Origin: JADJNW01 sp964526645
Lineage (GTDB): Bacteria; Bacteroidota; Bacteroidia; Chitinophagales; Saprospiraceae
Assembly: GCA_964526645.1 (NCBI GenBank)
Contig: CAZGJN010000015.1
Location: 13,141-77,140 of the forward strand
DNA length: 64,000 nucleotides
Direction of reading: 5' to 3'
A program made the position numbers and the translations under genes. Shown here piece by piece: positions 63,919-64,000 of the stretch. A model generated the notes under the pieces. That model had not been told where the DNA came from and searched no databases. It saw only the letters and a list, made by a program, of their open reading frames with translations. Every line of letters begins with the position of its first letter. Positions within the stretch are counted from its first letter, which is position 1.

Positions 63919-64000
63919 TAATATTGGATGTTTTATTGGATTTACACAGGAGTTACGCACTAAATAAGACGAAAAAAAGTAATAACTTTACAGGATGCGA

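Noticed and set aside
63930..63975. Possible insertion-sequence end (GGAGTTACGCAC)
   Set aside because: The motif recalls terminal repeats of some IS elements, but no matching inverted end or transposase is visible before the window stops.
1..64000. Defence, CRISPR, toxin-antitoxin or biosynthetic gene clusters
   Set aside because: None of the genes carry the needed domains; the GNAT, MazG and patatin proteins are better explained as ordinary housekeeping or stand-alone enzymes here.

Overview
The window reads as a piece of a Bacteroidota chromosome, most likely from the Saprospiria. The evidence is: type IX secretion (T9SS) C-terminal sorting domains; a SprB-repeat adhesin-like protein; a SusC/Oar-style TonB-dependent receptor with an N-terminal carboxypeptidase-regulatory domain; DUF5686, DUF4296 and DUF4369-type proteins; and promoters that match the Bacteroidota consensus (TTG/TTTG, then TAnnTTTG). 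GC is in the mid-40s % by eye. No rRNA, tRNA, CRISPR array, prophage or intact insertion sequence was seen. One 100-N assembly gap (15139-15238) lies inside a repetitive gene.

Layout. 1-5 kb: a secreted Cys-rich protein cut by the window edge, a DUF5686 outer-membrane protein and a helical-repeat protein of unknown function. 5-12 kb: a candidate small RNA, then leuA-leuC-leuD-leuB (leucine synthesis) followed by recQ. 11.7-18.6 kb: a glycosyltransferase, a Gfo/Idh oxidoreductase, a propeller/SprB/OmpA chimera and a PLP sulfhydrylase. 18.9-24.7 kb: a large TonB-dependent receptor, a T9SS-exported duplicated protein and a patatin lipase. 24.7-33.6 kb: mostly housekeeping genes (a PhoR/PhoB-like two-component pair, DUF4296 lipoprotein, SixA, SDR, BFN nuclease-like protein, MazG, a small Cys-rich membrane protein, CoA-binding protein, PDH E2, RecR, 2-hydroxyacid dehydrogenase). 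33.7-40.3 kb: a GbsR-like repressor with a TolC/adaptor/RND efflux operon. 40.4-49.4 kb: a thioredoxin-like exported protein, short SSB, cobalamin adenosyltransferase, PgpH-type 7TM-HD phosphodiesterase, an orphan nicotinate-phosphoribosyltransferase N-domain-like protein, a fructosamine-kinase family protein and a LytS/LytR-type pair. 49.7-53.7 kb: PTPS/QueD, FolE, FabD, YqgE, YggS and a GNAT. 53.8-63.6 kb: a VCBS/T9SS protein, zinc-ribbon protein, DUF2256, COX3, PurL, a TlpA-like lipoprotein and a purple-acid-phosphatase-like PA14 protein.

The least ordinary content is not a large gene cluster. It is (i) a dispersed 79-bp palindromic intergenic repeat in at least five copies; (ii) a candidate ~100-nt RNA with promoter and terminator upstream of leuA; (iii) paired near-identical operator-like sites bracketing the GbsR gene, one overlapping its promoter; (iv) four helically phased 10-bp repeats beside ssb; (v) the stand-alone NAPRT N-domain-like gene; and (vi) a 459-bp protein-module repeat that predicts how much sequence the N gap hides. 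All functional assignments come from reading the sequence; no database search was run.
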